A stretch of 64,000 bases of DNA from Shimia sp049116215 (GCF_049116215.1 NZ_JAGDZB010000007.1:248001-312000), one strand, 5' to 3'. Counted from the stretch's first letter, positions 1 to 9,193 are shown. Program-made: numbers and translations. Notes: generated by a model from the sequence alone, not told the origin.

Positions 1-333
1 GATTGCGGACCTTGCGGACAATTGGTGGTGTCTTTCGCCCTGGAAGAAGGCGTTGACGAAGACGCCTTGCTTTCCGCCATTGAAGGCCGGTTTGAGGAGG
101 CCGGCGATGTGGGACTGGGCTTTCAATTTGCGCAACACACAATCTCCGGCTCATATGAGACAAACACATTTGGGGACACCATACGCACACGCTATGGCAA
201 GCAGGCCCTGATCGCAGCCAGCTTTGCTGCGGGATCAGGGCGGTTTTACCCGGTCTTCAAACGCGGGTTGGGCGAAGGACAGGCCTGCCAACAATTGACG
301 GTCAATGGCCGTATCGGAAAGGTGGCGGTCTAA
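1..333 (+). CDS. AhpD-like / carboxymuconolactone decarboxylase family protein (5' truncated)
   Basis: The reading frame is open from base 1, so the gene starts upstream of the window. The visible product begins with a Cys-Gly-Pro-Cys motif followed by a helix, the arrangement of the redox-active CxxC of the AhpD/carboxymuconolactone decarboxylase fold. The stop codon at 331-333 directly abuts the ATG of the ECF41-type sigma factor at 334, so the two are probably one transcription unit. In known genomes ECF41 sigma factors are characteristically encoded beside a carboxymuconolactone decarboxylase, oxidoreductase or epimerase, which supports the call. The substrate cannot be read from this fragment; a role in peroxide or redox stress is inference. 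Confidence 0.65.
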   Translation, partial: DCGPCGQLVVSFALEEGVDEDALLSAIEGRFEEAGDVGLGFQFAQHTISGSYETNTFGDTIRTRYGKQALIAASFAAGSGRFYPVFKRGLGEGQACQQLTVNGRIGKVAV

Positions 334-1233
334 ATGGACCACAACACATCAATCTTTGAACAGGAGCGCCCCGCGCTCCTGTCGATCTCCTACCGGATGC
401 TGGGCGAGATCAGTTCTGCGGAGGACGTTGTTCAGGAGGCTTGGCTTCGGTTCTCGGCCTCCGACGTTGCGAACATCGAAAACCCCGGCGCCTGGCTGCG
501 CCGTGTGGCCACAAATATCGCTCTTGATACGCTGAAGTCTGCACGTGCGCGGCGCGAAAACTATGTTGGACCCTGGCTGCCAGAACCGGTCATTTCAGAG
601 CACACCCCTTCCACCGAAAGCCAATTTCAATTGGCGCAGGAATGTGAGTTAGCGTTGCTTTGGGCGATGGAGCGGCTCGCACCAACAGAGCGCGCGGCTT
701 TTGTATTGAGAGAAGCTTTTGATGCCGACTACTCTGAAATCGCAACAACGCTTGGCAAATCAGAGGCGGCCTGTCGGCAAATGGTCAGCCGGGCGCACAA
801 ACGCTTGCAAACCAGCGGTCCGCGATTTGACGTGAGCCCTGAAGAGGCGGCCAAGGCTGTAGAAACCTTTTTCTTCGCGGCCACACAGGACCATGAACAG
901 GCCATCAAAATGGTTTCCAAGGAAGCCGTGGCAATCACCGACGGGGGTGGCAAGGCGTCTGCGGCCTTCCGAATTCTGTACGGGCCGCAGGATATCGTTA
1001 CGGTCACCCAAGCTGTGATGGAGAAATCGAAAGACTTGCCCAACGTGTCCTACGCTCTGGTTTTTGCAAATTCTCAGCCCGCATTGGCGCGTTATACCGG
1101 CGGTGTCTTAGACACATTGACCCTGGTTTTGCCGGATTCCAATGGGGCTGCGCAGTGGATCTACGTGATGCGCAATCCTGACAAACTGGCAATGCCCTCT
1201 CCCACCGCTCCAAATGTCAGACAAATGAATTGA
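334..1233 (+). CDS. sigJ: ECF41-family RNA polymerase sigma factor (SigJ-like)
   Basis: This 299-residue extracytoplasmic-function sigma factor has sigma region 2 at about residues 10-75, region 4 at about 105-160 and a C-terminal SnoaL-like extension at about 170-290. Three signatures of the ECF41 group are present: WLPEP in the linker (81-85), DGGGK (203-207) and NPDKL near the C-terminus (281-285). In ECF41 proteins the SnoaL extension takes the place of a separate anti-sigma factor and both activates and restrains the sigma factor. The upstream AhpD-like gene abuts this one and is its probable target and partner. No anti-sigma gene is seen nearby. The name sigJ follows common annotation of this family. 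Confidence 0.9.
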   Translation: MDHNTSIFEQERPALLSISYRMLGEISSAEDVVQEAWLRFSASDVANIENPGAWLRRVATNIALDTLKSARARRENYVGPWLPEPVISEHTPSTESQFQLAQECELALLWAMERLAPTERAAFVLREAFDADYSEIATTLGKSEAACRQMVSRAHKRLQTSGPRFDVSPEEAAKAVETFFFAATQDHEQAIKMVSKEAVAITDGGGKASAAFRILYGPQDIVTVTQAVMEKSKDLPNVSYALVFANSQPALARYTGGVLDTLTLVLPDSNGAAQWIYVMRNPDKLAMPSPTAPNVRQMN

Positions 1234-1285
1234 CTTACCCGCCGCTTCGCCGTTTTCTCCTCTGTGGAGCGAGGGGAAGTGAAAT

Positions 1286-2869
1286 ATGGACTGGGATCAC
1301 ATTGTTGTAGGTGCAGGCAGCGCAGGCTGTGTTGTCGCGGCACGGCTTGCGGAAGCTGGGCGGCGGGTTTTGCTTTTGGAAGCGGGCGGCAAAGACAACT
1401 ACCACTGGATACATATCCCGATGGGTTACCTCTATTGTATTGGCAACCCGCGCACCGACTGGATGTATAAGACAGCGCCGGAGCGGGGCTTGAATGGCCG
1501 GCAACTGCTCTATCCACGTGGCAAAGTGCTGGGCGGCTGCTCCTCCATCAACGGGATGTTGTATCTGCGTGGGCAAGCGGCGGATTATGACGGCTGGCGG
1601 CAAATGGGTTTGCCTGGGTGGTCCTGGCATGACGTGCTGCCCCTGTTCAAAAAGTCCGAGGACTACATGGATGGCCCCTCCGATTTGCACGGTGCCGGCG
1701 GCCCCTGGCACGTGAAAAATCAGCGCCTGCAATGGGATGTGTTGGACGATTGGATGGCGGCAGCCGAAGCCATCGGCGTGCCACGCACAGATGACTTTAA
1801 TCGCGGCAACAACGAAGGGGTTGGCTATTTTAAGGTGAACCAGCACCGTGGTTTCCGCTGGAACACCTCCAAGGCCTTCCTGCGACCTCAAAAAGACGGC
1901 CGCATCAAAATCGAAACCAACGCCCACACCACGCGACTTCTGATCGATGGCAGCAAGGTTGTTGGCGTCGAGTATCGTCAGAACGGCACTTTGCATCATG
2001 CGCGCTGCGGTGGGGATGTTGTGCTCTCGGCAGGTGCGGTGAACTCCCCACAGATTTTGCAGCTTTCTGGCATCGGGTCTGGCGCATTGTTACAAAGGCA
2101 CGGCATTGATGTGCAGGTTGATCAACCTGAGATCGGCAACAATCTGCAGGATCACTTGCAACTGCGGTGCGCGTGGAAACTCGATGGCGCCAAAACCCTC
2201 AACACCATGGCCAATTCACTGTTTGGCAAAGCCAAAATTGGCATGGAATACCTGCTGAAGCGCAGCGGCCCAATGTCGATGGCCCCAAGTCAGCTTGGGG
2301 CATTTACAAAGTCGCGTCCGGACGTGGCGACGCCTGACCTTGAATACCATGTGCAACCGCTGTCGTTGGAGGCCTTTGGACAACCGCTGCATGACTTCCC
2401 GGCCGTGACCGCCAGCGTGTGCAATCTGCGCCCCGAAAGCCGAGGGACCGTGCAAATCACGTCACCTGATCCAACCACACCTCCGAAAATCGCGCCCAAC
2501 TACTTGTCTACCGAAGGCGACCGCGCCACAGCGGTTGCCGCAATCCGCCAAGCGCGCAGCATTATGGCGCAGGGTCCAATGGCCAAATATGCGCCTGAGG
2601 AAATGAAACCCGGCATCACTGCACAAGATGATACAGACCTGGCTCAAGCCGCTGGGGACATTGGCACCACCATTTTCCACCCAGTTGGGACGGTGCGCAT
2701 GGGCAGTGATGCAGCCGCGCCTCTGGATGCGGAGCTTCGTCTGCGTGGCGTCGGTGGCTTGCGTGTCGTGGATGCATCAATCATGCCAAAGATCACCAGC
2801 GGAAACACAAACTCGCCTTGCATTATGATTGGGGAGAAGGCGGCCGAGCTGATGCTGTCTGCAGACTAG
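1286..2869 (+). CDS. GMC-family FAD-dependent oxidoreductase (choline/alcohol dehydrogenase-like)
   Basis: This is a 527-residue glucose-methanol-choline oxidoreductase. The N-terminal FAD-binding loop G-A-G-S-A-G is at residues 9-14, followed by the acidic end of beta-2 (LLLEAGG). The family signature around KVLGGCSSINGMLY follows at about residues 75-90, and the catalytic HPVGT and N-x-N-S-P-C motifs lie in the C-terminal region. The enzyme oxidises a primary alcohol to an aldehyde; the substrate (choline, polyethylene glycol or an aliphatic alcohol) cannot be told from sequence, and no bet genes are nearby to favour choline. It lies 52 bp after sigJ. Its stop codon overlaps that of the convergent LysE gene in a shared CTAG. 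Confidence 0.88.
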   Translation: MDWDHIVVGAGSAGCVVAARLAEAGRRVLLLEAGGKDNYHWIHIPMGYLYCIGNPRTDWMYKTAPERGLNGRQLLYPRGKVLGGCSSINGMLYLRGQAADYDGWRQMGLPGWSWHDVLPLFKKSEDYMDGPSDLHGAGGPWHVKNQRLQWDVLDDWMAAAEAIGVPRTDDFNRGNNEGVGYFKVNQHRGFRWNTSKAFLRPQKDGRIKIETNAHTTRLLIDGSKVVGVEYRQNGTLHHARCGGDVVLSAGAVNSPQILQLSGIGSGALLQRHGIDVQVDQPEIGNNLQDHLQLRCAWKLDGAKTLNTMANSLFGKAKIGMEYLLKRSGPMSMAPSQLGAFTKSRPDVATPDLEYHVQPLSLEAFGQPLHDFPAVTASVCNLRPESRGTVQITSPDPTTPPKIAPNYLSTEGDRATAVAAIRQARSIMAQGPMAKYAPEEMKPGITAQDDTDLAQAAGDIGTTIFHPVGTVRMGSDAAAPLDAELRLRGVGGLRVVDASIMPKITSGNTNSPCIMIGEKAAELMLSAD

Positions 2870-3504
2870 AGGCTGGCCCTCAAAGTGGCCAGCTTCACGC
2901 CAAAGCCCACAAAGACCGCTCCTGTCACACCTTTCAACACCCGCTGAAATCGGCCGCTTTGCGCTGCCTGCGTGAGCTGCGCAAACAACAGGACCATGAC
3001 GGCGAACCAAATTGCGTTGATGCTGGCATGTACGGTCACCAAGGTAAAAGCCGCGTAGACCGACGACTCGCCAACTGCCAGGAACTGTGGAAAAGCAGCC
3101 AGATAGAACATTGAGACTTTGGGATTGAGACCATTGGTCAAAGCGCCTTCGCCAAAAGCCCTCCATAGTGTGCGTTTGCCTTTAGCGGGCGCAACCTCTG
3201 CCGCTGGTTCCACACCACGGCAAGCTGCCAAAAGCGCCTTAATGCCGATCCAGCAAAGATAAGCAGCGCCCAAAAACTTCAGGATGGAAAAAGCTACGGC
3301 GGACTGCACCAACAGGACCGAAATCCCCAACACGGACAGTGCCCCGTGGCCGTAAAAGGCGGCGACAAAACCCGCGACGTTGGCGAACCCCGCCGCACGG
3401 CCAGACGTTGGGACAGTTTTGGCAATCAAAACCCCGTTGGGACCAGGGGACATCACCAACAGGCTGGCGACCAGTGCAAACGTCAAAACCTCAGACCACG
3501 CCAT
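2866..3504 (-). CDS. LysE/RhtB-family amino acid exporter
   Basis: The product is 212 residues and strongly hydrophobic, with the typical LysE N-terminus: a first membrane helix leading into the SPGPNG motif (about residues 18-25). Roughly six membrane segments are visible, the usual number. I chose the ATG at 3504 because it is preceded by an AGAGAGGTG ribosome-binding site and starts the family's normal N-terminus; the open frame continues upstream but without hydrophobic character. It would export an amino acid or related small molecule across the inner membrane. No adjacent regulator points to a substrate. It is convergent with the GMC oxidoreductase gene. Confidence 0.9.
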   Translation of the reverse strand: MAWSEVLTFALVASLLVMSPGPNGVLIAKTVPTSGRAAGFANVAGFVAAFYGHGALSVLGISVLLVQSAVAFSILKFLGAAYLCWIGIKALLAACRGVEPAAEVAPAKGKRTLWRAFGEGALTNGLNPKVSMFYLAAFPQFLAVGESSVYAAFTLVTVHASINAIWFAVMVLLFAQLTQAAQSGRFQRVLKGVTGAVFVGFGVKLATLRASL

Positions 3505-3581
3505 TGGCACACCTCTCTGTTGTTTCGCCCAAACTGAAAGGAAAGGTCGCGGCGCAGCAATACAATCATTGTGTCGGGCAC

Positions 3582-3611
3582 AAAAAAGGCGCTGCCTTTG
3601 TAAGCAGCGCC
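3582..3611 (-). terminator. Rho-independent terminator after the YghU-type transferase gene
   Basis: An 8-bp perfect GC stem, GGCGCTGC with GCAGCGCC, has an 8-base loop and is followed on the minus strand by six T residues. It lies 66 bp beyond the stop codon of the transferase gene at 3677. Confidence 0.8.
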
Positions 3612-3676
3612 AAGAATTCACATTCCGAAAATATCCCAGAGTTGTCACATCTCTGATGTGACGGGGGCAGCGCCCC

Positions 3677-4549
3677 TTATTCAGCCGCCTCTGGCTCGAG
3701 CTTATCCTGCGTGCGCGCTTCGAAGTCTTCAGCGGCATGGCGCTCGCGAAGTTGTTCATTCAACTCCCCCCACGCACGGTTCACCATACGGCCACGTTTC
3801 ACAGCAGGACGGGCATCAATCGCCTCAGCCCAGCGCACCACGTTTTTGTAGCTCGCCACGTCCAGGAATTCGGCCGCCTCATACAAGCGCCCCAGAGCCA
3901 GCTGCCCGTACCATGACCAAATTGCGATATCAGCGACCGTGTACTCTTCACCGGAAATGTAAGTGTTTTCCGCCAACTGACGATCCAACACGTCCAACTG
4001 GCGCTTCGCTTCCATTGCAAAGCGATCAATTGGGTACTGCCATTTTTCCGGTGCGTAGGCATAGAAGTGACCAAAGCCACCGCCCAAGTAAGGCGCGCTG
4101 CCCATCTGCCAGAACAGCCAGCTGATCATCTCGGCACGGTTTTCTTTTGGACCGAGGAATGCGTCAAATTTCTCGGCCAGATGCAGAAGGATCGCGCCGC
4201 TTTCAAATACGCGCACCTCTTTTTCGCCGCTCACATCCATCAGCGCCGGAATTTTGGAGTTCGGGTTCACGTCGACAAACCCAGAGGAAAACTGATCGCC
4301 TTCGCCGATGTTGATTAGATAGGCGTCATACTCCGCGCCTTTGTGGCCTGCTTCCAGCAGTTCCTCAAACATCACGGTGACTTTAACGCCGTTGGGCGTG
4401 GCCAGAGAGTAAAGCTGGAACGGGTGCTGGCCGCGCGCCAGCTCTTCGTCATGGGTCGGCCCAGCAATGGGGCGGTTGATGTTGGCAAATTTTCCGCCGC
4501 TCTCGGCGTCCCAAGTCCAAACTTTTGGAGGAGTGTATGTGTCGGTCAT
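3677..4549 (-). CDS. yghU: Glutathione-dependent disulfide-bond oxidoreductase (YghU/Nu-class GST)
   Basis: This 290-residue protein matches the length and the long N-terminal extension of YghU-type glutathione transferases. The thioredoxin-like domain (about residues 45-130) contains TPNGVKV, the cis-proline segment NSKIPAL and the ESGAI motif that binds the gamma-glutamyl group of glutathione. An all-helical C-terminal domain follows (about 140-260). Members of this class bind two glutathione molecules and have disulfide-bond reductase activity with little classical transferase activity. It is monocistronic, with a terminator downstream and a roughly 250-bp intergenic region upstream. It probably takes part in cytosolic thiol redox balance. 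Confidence 0.9.
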   Translation of the reverse strand: MTDTYTPPKVWTWDAESGGKFANINRPIAGPTHDEELARGQHPFQLYSLATPNGVKVTVMFEELLEAGHKGAEYDAYLINIGEGDQFSSGFVDVNPNSKIPALMDVSGEKEVRVFESGAILLHLAEKFDAFLGPKENRAEMISWLFWQMGSAPYLGGGFGHFYAYAPEKWQYPIDRFAMEAKRQLDVLDRQLAENTYISGEEYTVADIAIWSWYGQLALGRLYEAAEFLDVASYKNVVRWAEAIDARPAVKRGRMVNRAWGELNEQLRERHAAEDFEARTQDKLEPEAAE

Positions 4550-4807
4550 GTGATCGCGCCCTGTAGCATGATTGATTTCTGTTAACTTAAGGCATTCTCA
4601 GCGGTTTCAAACCGCGTGGCGCAAAATGTTAGAAACTTTCACCTCACATCCTTGTTAACGCTTTTTGTCACAGCCCTATACATGCCTAAAAAATTGGGCT
4701 AAACGCTGCGCTTCTTGCCACATATGATGTTGAGAGCGGTTCAGAGTTTGAGGGAGCCCGCCGACGCCGTCACGCTGGCACCCCTCTGATACAAAGTAGA
4801 CATCACT

Positions 4808-6868
4808 GTGAAACAAGCAATCCAAGCCGCGCTGGACGCCAAAGGCTATGACAAACTGACGCCGGTTCAAGAAGCCGTCATGAACCCAGAACTAGAAGGC
4901 AAAGACCTTCTGGTGTCCGCCCAAACCGGCTCCGGCAAAACCATTGGCTTTGGCCTTGCCATTGCCTCCACACTTTTGGGCGAAGGCGAAAATTTCCCAC
5001 AGGCAGGTGCACCGCTTGCCTTGATCATTGCCCCAACCCGTGAACTTGCGCTTCAAGTGAAACGCGAGCTCACGTGGCTCTATGCTCAAGCTGGCGCCAA
5101 AGTTGCGTCCTGTGTGGGCGGCATGGACATGCGCGATGAACGTCGCGCCTTGGCACGGGGTGCGCATATTGTTGTCGCAACACCGGGTCGCCTTCGGGAT
5201 CACATTGACCGTGGTTCCATTGATCTGCTGGACGTGCGTGCTGTGGTTCTGGATGAAGCCGATGAAATGCTGGATCTTGGCTTCCGCGAAGAGCTGGAGT
5301 TCATTCTTGAGCAGGTTCCGGAGGATCGCCAGACGCTGCTGTTCTCAGCCACCGTGCCAAAAATGATTGCGCAGCTGGCCAAAAGCTACCAGCGCGACGC
5401 CATTCGTGTGGAAACCAAATCCAAAGAGAAACAGCACGCCGACATCACCTACCGCGCCATGACGGTGACCGATCGCGACGGCGAAAACGCCGTGATCAAC
5501 ACTTTGCGGTATTACGAAGCGCCCAACGCCATTGTGTTTGCCAACACCCGCGCCATGGTGGCCCGCCTGACCACGCGCCTCTCAAACCGCGGTTTTCAGG
5601 TGGTATCATTGTCTGGCGAGCTGTCGCAATCAGAGCGCACCAACGCACTTCAAGCCATGCGCGACGGTCGCGCACGTGTGTGTGTTGCCACCGACGTAGC
5701 TGCGCGCGGCATCGATTTGCCCAACCTTGATCTGGTGGTGCATGCGGAACTGCCCAACAACCACGAAACTTTGCTGCACCGATCCGGCCGTACCGGTCGT
5801 GCTGGTCGCAAAGGCGTCTCTGCGCTGATCGTGACCCGCAAGTCGCGCAACAAAGCTGAGCGTCTCTTGCGCTTTGCCAAACTAGACGCCGAATGGTCTG
5901 GCGCGCCTTCTGCGGAAGAAGTCAGCACGCAAGATCACGCCCGCATGTTTGCGGACCCGGATTGGACCGTCGACATTACAGAGTCCGAAACGCCTCTAAT
6001 TGAATCTTTACTTGGAACATTTAGCGCCGAGCAAGTGGCTGCCGCCTACCTGCGCCTTTACAATTCCAAACATTCCGCACCGGAAGAGATCACCGCCTCC
6101 GACGCAAAACCAACGCCGCGCAAAGACTTTGGCAAAAGCGTTTGGTTCTCCATTGAAGGCGGCCGTGATAAAAACGCCGAGCCACGCCGCCTGCTGCCAA
6201 TGCTGTGCAAAGCTGGCGATCTGACCAAAGACGACATTGGTGCCATTCGCATCAATCAGTCCGAAAGCTACGTGCAGGTTCTCGAAAGCAGCGTTCCAGG
6301 CTTCCTGGCTGCGGTTGGACCGGCGATGACACTGGAAGAAGGGGCCAAACTGGCTCAAATGGACAAAGACCCCGTCTTTGATCGTGGTCCGGCCCGTGCC
6401 CCGCGCGAAGGCGGCGACCGCAAGCCTTACAACAAGAACAAAGGCCCGCGCAAAGAGCATCGTGGCGGTGGCAAGTTCGATAAAGACAATTCTGACCGCC
6501 CTTATCGCGGCAAATCATCGGATGACAAGCCTGCTTACGACAAGCCAAAGTCGGAAAAATTTAGCGAAAACAAAGGTAAAAAGCCCAGCAGCGGTGCCAA
6601 GCGTGGGAGATCTACGCCGCCAACCGACTGGAATGACGATCCAGCACCGCGCTTCAAGAAACCGAAGTCCTCAGCCAAGTTCTCCAAGCCCAAAGCAGGT
6701 GGCGATGCGGCTCCACGACGCAAGGCCATGTCAGACGGCGCCTTGAGCGAAGCCAAACCAAGCCGCAAGCCCAAAGGCCCACCGCCGCCAAAAGGCAAAG
6801 CCAACAGCAAGAAGAACAAAGCCCGCGCCGCAGCAGCCAAAGCCGCAAAAGGCAAGAGCGGCAAGTAA
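4808..6868 (+). CDS. DEAD-box ATP-dependent RNA helicase with DbpA-type domain and basic tail
   Basis: The 686-residue product has a two-domain helicase core: Q motif region TPVQEAVM, motif I AQTGSGKT, motif Ia PTRELA, motif II DEAD, motif III SAT, and motif VI HRSGRTGRAGRKG. A DbpA/CsdA-like RNA-binding domain follows at about 435-510, and then a long Lys/Gly/Pro-rich tail of about 170 residues. It resembles DeaD/CsdA proteins, which act in ribosome assembly and mRNA unwinding, often in the cold. The start is GTG: an in-frame TGA at 4787-4789 leaves no upstream start, although the ribosome-binding site is weak. It ends 3 bp before the convergent cyclase gene. Confidence 0.92.
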   Translation: MKQAIQAALDAKGYDKLTPVQEAVMNPELEGKDLLVSAQTGSGKTIGFGLAIASTLLGEGENFPQAGAPLALIIAPTRELALQVKRELTWLYAQAGAKVASCVGGMDMRDERRALARGAHIVVATPGRLRDHIDRGSIDLLDVRAVVLDEADEMLDLGFREELEFILEQVPEDRQTLLFSATVPKMIAQLAKSYQRDAIRVETKSKEKQHADITYRAMTVTDRDGENAVINTLRYYEAPNAIVFANTRAMVARLTTRLSNRGFQVVSLSGELSQSERTNALQAMRDGRARVCVATDVAARGIDLPNLDLVVHAELPNNHETLLHRSGRTGRAGRKGVSALIVTRKSRNKAERLLRFAKLDAEWSGAPSAEEVSTQDHARMFADPDWTVDITESETPLIESLLGTFSAEQVAAAYLRLYNSKHSAPEEITASDAKPTPRKDFGKSVWFSIEGGRDKNAEPRRLLPMLCKAGDLTKDDIGAIRINQSESYVQVLESSVPGFLAAVGPAMTLEEGAKLAQMDKDPVFDRGPARAPREGGDRKPYNKNKGPRKEHRGGGKFDKDNSDRPYRGKSSDDKPAYDKPKSEKFSENKGKKPSSGAKRGRSTPPTDWNDDPAPRFKKPKSSAKFSKPKAGGDAAPRRKAMSDGALSEAKPSRKPKGPPPPKGKANSKKNKARAAAAKAAKGKSGK

Positions 6869-6871
6869 GTC

Positions 6872-7942
6872 TCAGCCGGACATGACACCGGACGGGAGCG
6901 CCTCAAGCGCGCTTCCGTCCGGCCCCGTGAGAGTAAGCATTTTGGTCGCCTCTGCGCGCCCTCTCAGCGTAGCCTCCTCGACCACATCAATGCCCATCCC
7001 CATAGGCATTGTGATGCCACGCGCGGTCTCCGCATCCAAAATCACCGACAAATCGTGACGCTTGCAGGCCTCCTGCATACGCTTGGCTTTGTTGATGGTG
7101 TCGCCAATGTAGACCACTTGGCGTTTTTCCCAGCCACACTCCCCGACCGCCACAGGACCACCTGCGATCCCCAAACGTAGCGTTGGCGCCACCCCGTACT
7201 TTCTTAGGTAATGGGCTTGGCGGACCGACAGGATCTGAAAAACCTCATCGATGCATTTTAACAATCGCATATTGCCGTCTGGTCCACGATCCAGCCAGCT
7301 CATGATGATTTCGTCACCAACGTAGTTGTGGATTACACCTCGGTGCTTTTTGATCGCGGGGTCAATGTCCAGAAACACGCCGGTAATCAATTCCAGCGCC
7401 TTCTGATCCCCCAGTTTCTCCGTAATCGATGTTGAATCCTTGAGGTCAGCTAATACAAAAATCCGGCGTTCTTCTGTTGGCCGCGCATACCGTCCCAACA
7501 GGAAATACGTCAGCGTACGTCCACCAATCAGCCGTCGGGCTTGCAACATGATCTGAATGACCACCCCTGCTCCCAGGGCAAACAAGAAATCAGGAGCAAA
7601 CCCGTTTTGGAACCACTGAACATAGATTTCCTTGTCGGCGATCAACACAAGGTGCGATCCCGCCAAGGCGACATAAATGATCAAACAGGTGATGATCACG
7701 CGCAATGCCACGCCACGGCGGAACTTCACACTGCGCTGCCACCGCCCGATGGCGCTGTTGCTGATCCACACCTCAAGCACCACGGCCACTGACGCAACCA
7801 CCATACCGCGGACGGCACCACGAATTGGCGCCTTTAGCCCCCAATTGCGGTCTAGAATCTCATTTATCATGAGGCCGTAGAGCGCGCCAATGATGGCGCC
7901 CGCCACCAGCACAAACACAAACGAGCCAAAGGTGCGCTTCAT
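6872..7942 (-). CDS. Membrane-bound class III adenylate/guanylate cyclase
   Basis: The 356-residue protein has four likely membrane helices in its first 140 residues and a cytoplasmic class III cyclase domain at about 160-330. Metal-binding aspartates are visible in the strand FVLADLKDSTS and in the hairpin NYVGDEIIMSW, and the C-terminal part has the expected VYIGDTIN segment. It probably makes cAMP from ATP, but nucleotide choice cannot be assigned safely by eye. No HAMP, PAS or response-regulator domain separates the membrane part from the cyclase, so any signal must enter through the short membrane domain. The gene is alone and convergent with the helicase gene. Confidence 0.85.
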   Translation of the reverse strand: MKRTFGSFVFVLVAGAIIGALYGLMINEILDRNWGLKAPIRGAVRGMVVASVAVVLEVWISNSAIGRWQRSVKFRRGVALRVIITCLIIYVALAGSHLVLIADKEIYVQWFQNGFAPDFLFALGAGVVIQIMLQARRLIGGRTLTYFLLGRYARPTEERRIFVLADLKDSTSITEKLGDQKALELITGVFLDIDPAIKKHRGVIHNYVGDEIIMSWLDRGPDGNMRLLKCIDEVFQILSVRQAHYLRKYGVAPTLRLGIAGGPVAVGECGWEKRQVVYIGDTINKAKRMQEACKRHDLSVILDAETARGITMPMGMGIDVVEEATLRGRAEATKMLTLTGPDGSALEALPSGVMSG

Positions 7943-8020
7943 TTTTAGTCCTGTCCTACTCTCTTCAGAGCCTTTGCCCGGTGGTTACACGCATGTAAGC
8001 ACAAATTCTGTCGCGACAAC

Positions 8021-8053
8021 AAAAGAGAAACCCCCATGGCCGGGCCATGGGGG
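8021..8053 (-). terminator. Rho-independent terminator after rpsU
   Basis: An 11-bp perfect inverted repeat, CCCCCATGGCC and GGCCATGGGGG with a single unpaired base, is followed on the minus strand by the T-rich run TTTCTCTTTT. It lies 37 bp past the rpsU stop codon. Confidence 0.8.
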
Positions 8054-8089
8054 TGTCAATTCTTGTGTCCAAAGCTGGAAAAGATGTGC

Positions 8090-8296
8090 TTAGAGCATAC
8101 CTTCGCGCTGTGCTTTCTTACGTGCCAGTTTACGGGCACGGCGGATCGCTTCAGCTTTTTCGCGTGCTTTTTTCTCGGACGGCTTCTCGAAATGTTGCTT
8201 GAGCTTCATTTCGCGGAATACGCCTTCACGCTGCAGCTTTTTCTTCAGAGCGCGAAGCGCCTGATCGACATTGTTGTCACGAACACTAACCTGCAT
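8090..8296 (-). CDS. rpsU: 30S ribosomal protein S21
   Basis: This 68-residue, very basic protein begins MQVSVRDNNVDQALRALKKK, the conserved S21 N-terminus, and continues with EGVFREMKLKQHFEKPSEKKAR. Length and charge are normal for alphaproteobacterial S21. It joins the small ribosomal subunit near the 3' end of 16S rRNA and helps initiation. It is monocistronic, with a clear terminator downstream. It is divergent from the COQ9-family gene, separated by about 120 bp that must hold both promoters. Confidence 0.97.
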   Translation of the reverse strand: MQVSVRDNNVDQALRALKKKLQREGVFREMKLKQHFEKPSEKKAREKAEAIRRARKLARKKAQREGML

Positions 8297-8418
8297 GTGG
8301 TTTTCACCACCTTTCTAAGTTTGAGTTGCAATGAAATTGCAGGAAGCGCGCGTATAGCAACTTGCCTGTGCTTTGTCTAGTATGGCTGCAACAGCCTCAT
8401 CGCAAAGCGAGTTCCGCC

Positions 8419-9111
8419 ATGTCAGAAACAGCGCAAACCGACGTCAAATCCCTTCTTTTGGATGCCGCAGAGATGCATGTGCCCTTTGATGGTTGGTCCG
8501 ACGCAACATTTAAGGCCGCCATTGACGACAGTGGAGTGGACCCGGTTGTGGCCAAAGCGCTCTGCCCGCGTGGCGCGGTGGATTTGGCGGTGGCCTATCA
8601 CAAGCGCGGTGATTCTCAGATGGTCGCGGCCCTCAGTGAAGACGTACTTTCCGAGATGAAAATCCGCGAGAAAATTACCTTTGCGGTGCGCACCCGGCTT
8701 GAGCTGTGCCCCGACCGTGAAATTGTACGCCGGGGCAGCACGCTCTTTGCCCTGCCCCAACATGCAGCCACGGGCGCGCAGCTGATTTGGGGCACGGCGG
8801 ATGCCATTTGGACCGCCATTGGCGATACGTCACAAGACATCAACTGGTACTCCAAACGGGCAACGCTTTCTGCAGTTTACTCTGCAACGGTGCTATATTG
8901 GTTGGGAGATGACAGCGACGGACACGCCGCCACTTGGGCGTTTCTGGACCGGCGCATCGAAAATGTTATGCAGTTTGAAAAAACCAAAGCGCAATTCAAC
9001 AACAGCCCTGTTGGCAAATTGATGTCAGGCCCACTGGGCGCGCTCTCCAAACTGCGTGCGCCAACCTTCCCGGGAAACATGCCGGGCCACTGGGGACAGA
9101 AGGGCAGCTAA
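8419..9111 (+). CDS. COQ9-family ubiquinone biosynthesis protein
   Basis: The product is 230 residues if started at the ATG at 8419 (MSETAQTD), the usual start for the family. It has the helical TetR-like fold seen in COQ9: a first helix LLLDAAEMHVPFDGWSDATFKAA, a long central region, and the conserved DINWYSKRATLSAVYSATVLYWLGD segment (about residues 137-160). COQ9 binds lipid and presents ubiquinone precursors to the hydroxylase COQ7 in mitochondria; the alphaproteobacterial members are thought to do the same. It is monocistronic between the rpsU promoter region and a strong terminator at 9154. Confidence 0.9.
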   Translation: MSETAQTDVKSLLLDAAEMHVPFDGWSDATFKAAIDDSGVDPVVAKALCPRGAVDLAVAYHKRGDSQMVAALSEDVLSEMKIREKITFAVRTRLELCPDREIVRRGSTLFALPQHAATGAQLIWGTADAIWTAIGDTSQDINWYSKRATLSAVYSATVLYWLGDDSDGHAATWAFLDRRIENVMQFEKTKAQFNNSPVGKLMSGPLGALSKLRAPTFPGNMPGHWGQKGS

Positions 9112-9153
9112 GCCGACCTGTCTCGCATCACATCCCGAAGGCCTAAAAACACA

Positions 9154-9193
9154 AAACCCGATAGAGTCCGCACTCTATCGGGTTTGTTTTTTT
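9154..9193 (+). terminator. Strong, probably bidirectional terminator between the COQ9 gene and accA
   Basis: A perfect 14-bp stem (9154-9167 pairing with 9172-9185) with a four-base loop is followed by seven T residues on the plus strand. An A-rich flank on the left gives T-rich RNA on the minus strand, so it can also end accA transcripts. Confidence 0.88.
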
